Positions 61,929 through 64,000 of a stretch of DNA of 64,000 nucleotides are shown here, one piece after another (positions within the stretch are counted from its first letter, which is position 1; each line of letters begins with the position of its first letter). The stretch is from Lachnoclostridium sp. UBA1308 (GTDB taxonomy: Bacteria; Bacillota; Clostridia; Lachnospirales; Lachnospiraceae): positions 124,001-188,000 of the forward strand of contig DBTU01000019.1 of the NCBI GenBank assembly GCA_002307215.1. The letters run 5' to 3'. The position numbers and the translations under genes are program-made. A model generated the notes under the pieces. It was not told the DNA's origin, did no database searches, and saw nothing but the letters and a program-made list of their open reading frames with translations.

Positions 61929-63215
61929 CTATATCAGCATACGTACTCGGAAGGTACCATCTGCAATCTGGTAAAGCAAATCGGCATCATTCCCTTGTGC
62001 AAATGCTAGGACACTTTTCGTACCGACACCGTGACCACTTTCTTTTGCAAACGGATATCCGTTTTCATCCAAACGTACAGAAGCGTCACAGGAATTGCTA
62101 ATTTCCAGAATAAGACTGCCTACATGACGGCAGGTGAACCGGATGCTCCCTGACCGATCATTTCCCAGTGCCTCACAGGCCTGGACTGCATTTTCCAGCA
62201 AATTAGAGATTACCATAGCAAGCTCCATGGAATCCACCGATAGGGAATGTGGAATATCCAGGCTAATTTCGGTGGTGATACCCTTCTCCTTCGCCAATCC
62301 CGAATAATAGCACACAGCCGCATTAATTACCGTGTTTTCACAGTAGTTTCTGACACGAGAATGCTGTGTACCGGACTGCTGTCTTAAGAATGCAATGGCC
62401 TCCTCCGTTTTTTGACTCTCCAACAGCTCCAGAAGTGTGTTGTTAAAATGCCGCCGGTCATGAGCTACAATACGGCTTTGCTGCTGGGCTTCATCCAACA
62501 GTCCGATTCGATTTGCCATAGTGGTAACGGACAAGTGCAGTAGCTCCTGATTGCTTTGCATCCGCAGATTTTCCTCCCTTAGGGCATACTCACGGGAGAT
62601 GGTCTTGAGGGAATAAAAGATGGATACATAGGCTGCCACTGTGATGATAACCAGGAGATGGATCGGCACAGCCTGCTCGGTAAGGGTTCGGACAATATCC
62701 TCACCCGCTGTAAAATAATAAGCAAATGCGGCAAAAATAGCTACTGCCACATAAAAAAACACATTCCAATGGGTCACCATCTGGCGGTACAACGGACGCA
62801 TATACCGATGCAGCATAAAAATAATGCCGGAATACAGAAGGAGCCTCACGAGTGTAATGGAATACATAGGATATGGCATCCAATAGGATAGTGAGAAGCT
62901 TAGCACCACAACACACATAATAACGATTTCCAAGGTGAGGAAACTGAACATCCATTGCATAAAATTTTCCCGGAACAGGGGGCGAATCGCAAAGCAAAGA
63001 ATCGCGAATAAAATCAATTCCAGTCTTGCTAGCAGCGTCAAGTTCCCACTGACGTAGCAGAACAAGGAAGCCAGTAAATTAACTGTTAAGATTCCCATTA
63101 TCGTGAGACCGTTCACTCTTTTCCCATACTTAGGCTGGAGCAGTGAGAACATCAGAACAAGTTCCATGCTTAGAGACACCAAAGCGCGCAGAAAATCAGG
63201 AAACAATTCGCTCAT
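61929..63215 (-). CDS. AgrC-like GHKL sensor histidine kinase
   Basis: A 428-residue kinase with six or seven N-terminal membrane helices (about 1-205) and a cytoplasmic GHKL part: the His box is IVAHDRRHFNNTLLELLESQ (about 246-265), and the ATP site has NLLENAVQACEAL and GHGVGTKSVLAFAQ. This layout is that of AgrC/ComD-type peptide sensors. Its start overlaps the response regulator gene by 4 nt. No AgrD-like peptide or AgrB processing gene is in the window; they could lie to the right, or the kinase may sense something else. Confidence 0.93.
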   Translation of the reverse strand: MSELFPDFLRALVSLSMELVLMFSLLQPKYGKRVNGLTIMGILTVNLLASLFCYVSGNLTLLARLELILFAILCFAIRPLFRENFMQWMFSFLTLEIVIMCVVVLSFSLSYWMPYPMYSITLVRLLLYSGIIFMLHRYMRPLYRQMVTHWNVFFYVAVAIFAAFAYYFTAGEDIVRTLTEQAVPIHLLVIITVAAYVSIFYSLKTISREYALREENLRMQSNQELLHLSVTTMANRIGLLDEAQQQSRIVAHDRRHFNNTLLELLESQKTEEAIAFLRQQSGTQHSRVRNYCENTVINAAVCYYSGLAKEKGITTEISLDIPHSLSVDSMELAMVISNLLENAVQACEALGNDRSGSIRFTCRHVGSLILEISNSCDASVRLDENGYPFAKESGHGVGTKSVLAFAQGNDADLLYQIADGTFRVRMLI

Positions 63216-63949
63216 TCGCAGCCCTCCCTTGCAAGCAGGTAATCCATATAGGTATCCCTCACCGTTGCGTACTGCTTCGTGGGAATCGGTATCACCGCCC
63301 CGCCGCGCATCACAAATCCATTCTTTGAAAAAGCTTCTACCCGGTTCATATTCAGAACAAAGGAGGTATGAGGCTGAAGAAATCGCTTATCGGAAAGAAG
63401 CGGTTTGATATGCTCGGAAAAGCTTTCCTGTATAGACCTTGTGGTCAGCGTCTCTCCGCTCATCAGCGTATATTGCACAGAATGGTTTCTGTATTCGCAG
63501 AAAATAATGGAGTAAAGCTTTATCACACTAAGTCCTTCCCTGGTTTTGAGCGTAACAATGGGCTCATCTTCGGTAATGACTTTTATAACTGCAAGATCAA
63601 GGGTCTTAAAAAACTGTGCCTTATCAAGTGGCTTGATCAGATAGTTGATTGGGTTTGCCAGGAAGGACTCCAATGCATAGGACGGCTCTGTAGAAGCGAA
63701 GATTATCTGCGCCTCCCGGTCAAGCCGGCGTATTGCTCTGCCAACCTCAATTCCATTGACCATCGGCATCACAATGTCGAGTATGTAAATATGGAACCGT
63801 TCTGTTTCGCAGGTCGTCAACAACACATCTGGGTGCGCGAATTGCCGAAGCTCGGCATCAAGACCGCTTGACGCTATGTATTCTTTTGTAAATTCGGCGA
63901 TTGCTGTAAGCTGGTCTGGCAGATCATCACAAATTGCTATGTGGAGCAT
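63212..63949 (-). CDS. LytTR-family response regulator (AgrA-like)
   Basis: A 245-residue regulator: receiver domain (about 1-125) with AICDDLPDQL, phospho-acceptor Asp in IYILDIVMPMVNG and Lys in NYLIKPLDKAQF, followed by a LytTR DNA-binding domain (about 140-240; FCEYRNHSVQYTLMSGE, FLQPHTSFVLNMNRVEAF). GGGAGG is 7 nt before the ATG. Pairs with the GHKL kinase. Likely targets are the adjacent beta-helix surface protein and itself, by analogy with Agr-type systems. Confidence 0.95.
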   Translation of the reverse strand: MLHIAICDDLPDQLTAIAEFTKEYIASSGLDAELRQFAHPDVLLTTCETERFHIYILDIVMPMVNGIEVGRAIRRLDREAQIIFASTEPSYALESFLANPINYLIKPLDKAQFFKTLDLAVIKVITEDEPIVTLKTREGLSVIKLYSIIFCEYRNHSVQYTLMSGETLTTRSIQESFSEHIKPLLSDKRFLQPHTSFVLNMNRVEAFSKNGFVMRGGAVIPIPTKQYATVRDTYMDYLLAREGCE

Positions 63950-63973
63950 CGTTATACCTCCCTAGGGGTTAAC

Positions 63974-64000
63974 CACCCGTAATTCAGACAAATAATTCGG
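63974..64000. repeat. 27-bp repeat, copy 2, running off the window
   Basis: Identical over all 27 available bases to 57523-57549. On the minus strand it encodes the same ELFV-stop protein end (TGA at 63986-63984), so the 3' end of another copy of the cassette's third gene probably begins here. Confidence 0.9.

Overview
This is a low-GC Firmicutes chromosome segment, most likely from a plant-polysaccharide-degrading Lachnospiraceae related to Lachnoclostridium (Clostridium) phytofermentans. The evidence is AT-rich DNA with strong AGGAGG ribosome binding sites, lipoproteins with clostridial lipoboxes, the density and mix of glycoside hydrolases, LplBC/YesMN-type sugar import and sensing, and small protein families typical of that group. 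No rRNA, tRNA, CRISPR array or intact insertion sequence was seen.

Layout. (1) 1-10.2 kb: hemicellulose and arabinan side-chain module with two GH43 enzymes (one cut by the left edge), an AraC regulator, an SGNH esterase, a MATE exporter, and a GH51-GH3 pair behind a clear promoter. (2) 10.3-23.3 kb: CheX with an HD-GYP remnant, GH42 beta-galactosidase, a sugar ABC importer (two permeases and a lipoprotein), a YesM/YesN-like two-component pair arranged tail to tail, an AraC regulator, GH29 alpha-fucosidase and a choline-kinase-like phosphotransferase. (3) 23.7-26.5 kb: polar amino acid ABC importer. (4) 26.8-31.5 kb: four co-directional genes encoding type II NADH dehydrogenase with a membrane tail, polyprenyl synthase, a lipoprotein and a MenA/UbiA prenyltransferase, resembling part of the flavin-based extracellular electron transfer locus. 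(5) 31.9-42.6 kb: a PTS EIIC without EIIA/EIIB, RecQ, a Lys/Asp-rich protein, two OmpR-type two-component systems and a TolB-like lipoprotein, with a 121-bp structured element between the second kinase and the lipoprotein. (6) 42.8-47.8 kb: GH1-GH36-MelB-type symporter operon for galactosides and glucosides. (7) 47.9-49.9 kb: decayed genes (flavodoxin, ABC/FtsX exporter, truncated TetR). (8) 49.9-57.3 kb: YibE/F protein, secreted metallophosphoesterase, SNF2 helicase with SWIM protein, and a YkgJ-type Cys-cluster protein. (9) 57.2-58.8 kb: gene remnants including a SEC-C tail, a broken three-gene DUF3791/DUF3990-type cassette and a polysaccharide deacetylase tail. (10) 58.8-64 kb: a large secreted beta-helix/Ig-like protein, a small Cys-rich protein, and an AgrC/AgrA-like (GHKL kinase/LytTR) pair. 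The last 27 bp repeat the 3' end of the broken cassette, so a second copy probably starts just outside the window.

Together the genes describe a cell that trims arabinose, galactose, fucose and glucose residues from plant or host glycans, imports the products by ABC and cation-symport routes, senses them by AraC and YesMN regulators, and may pass NADH electrons to a demethylmenaquinone-type pool. The most unusual signals are the decayed toxin-antitoxin-like cassette with its apparent second copy, the electron-transfer-like operon, the 121-bp multi-hairpin element, and two separate genes broken at the same A7-TAG sequence.
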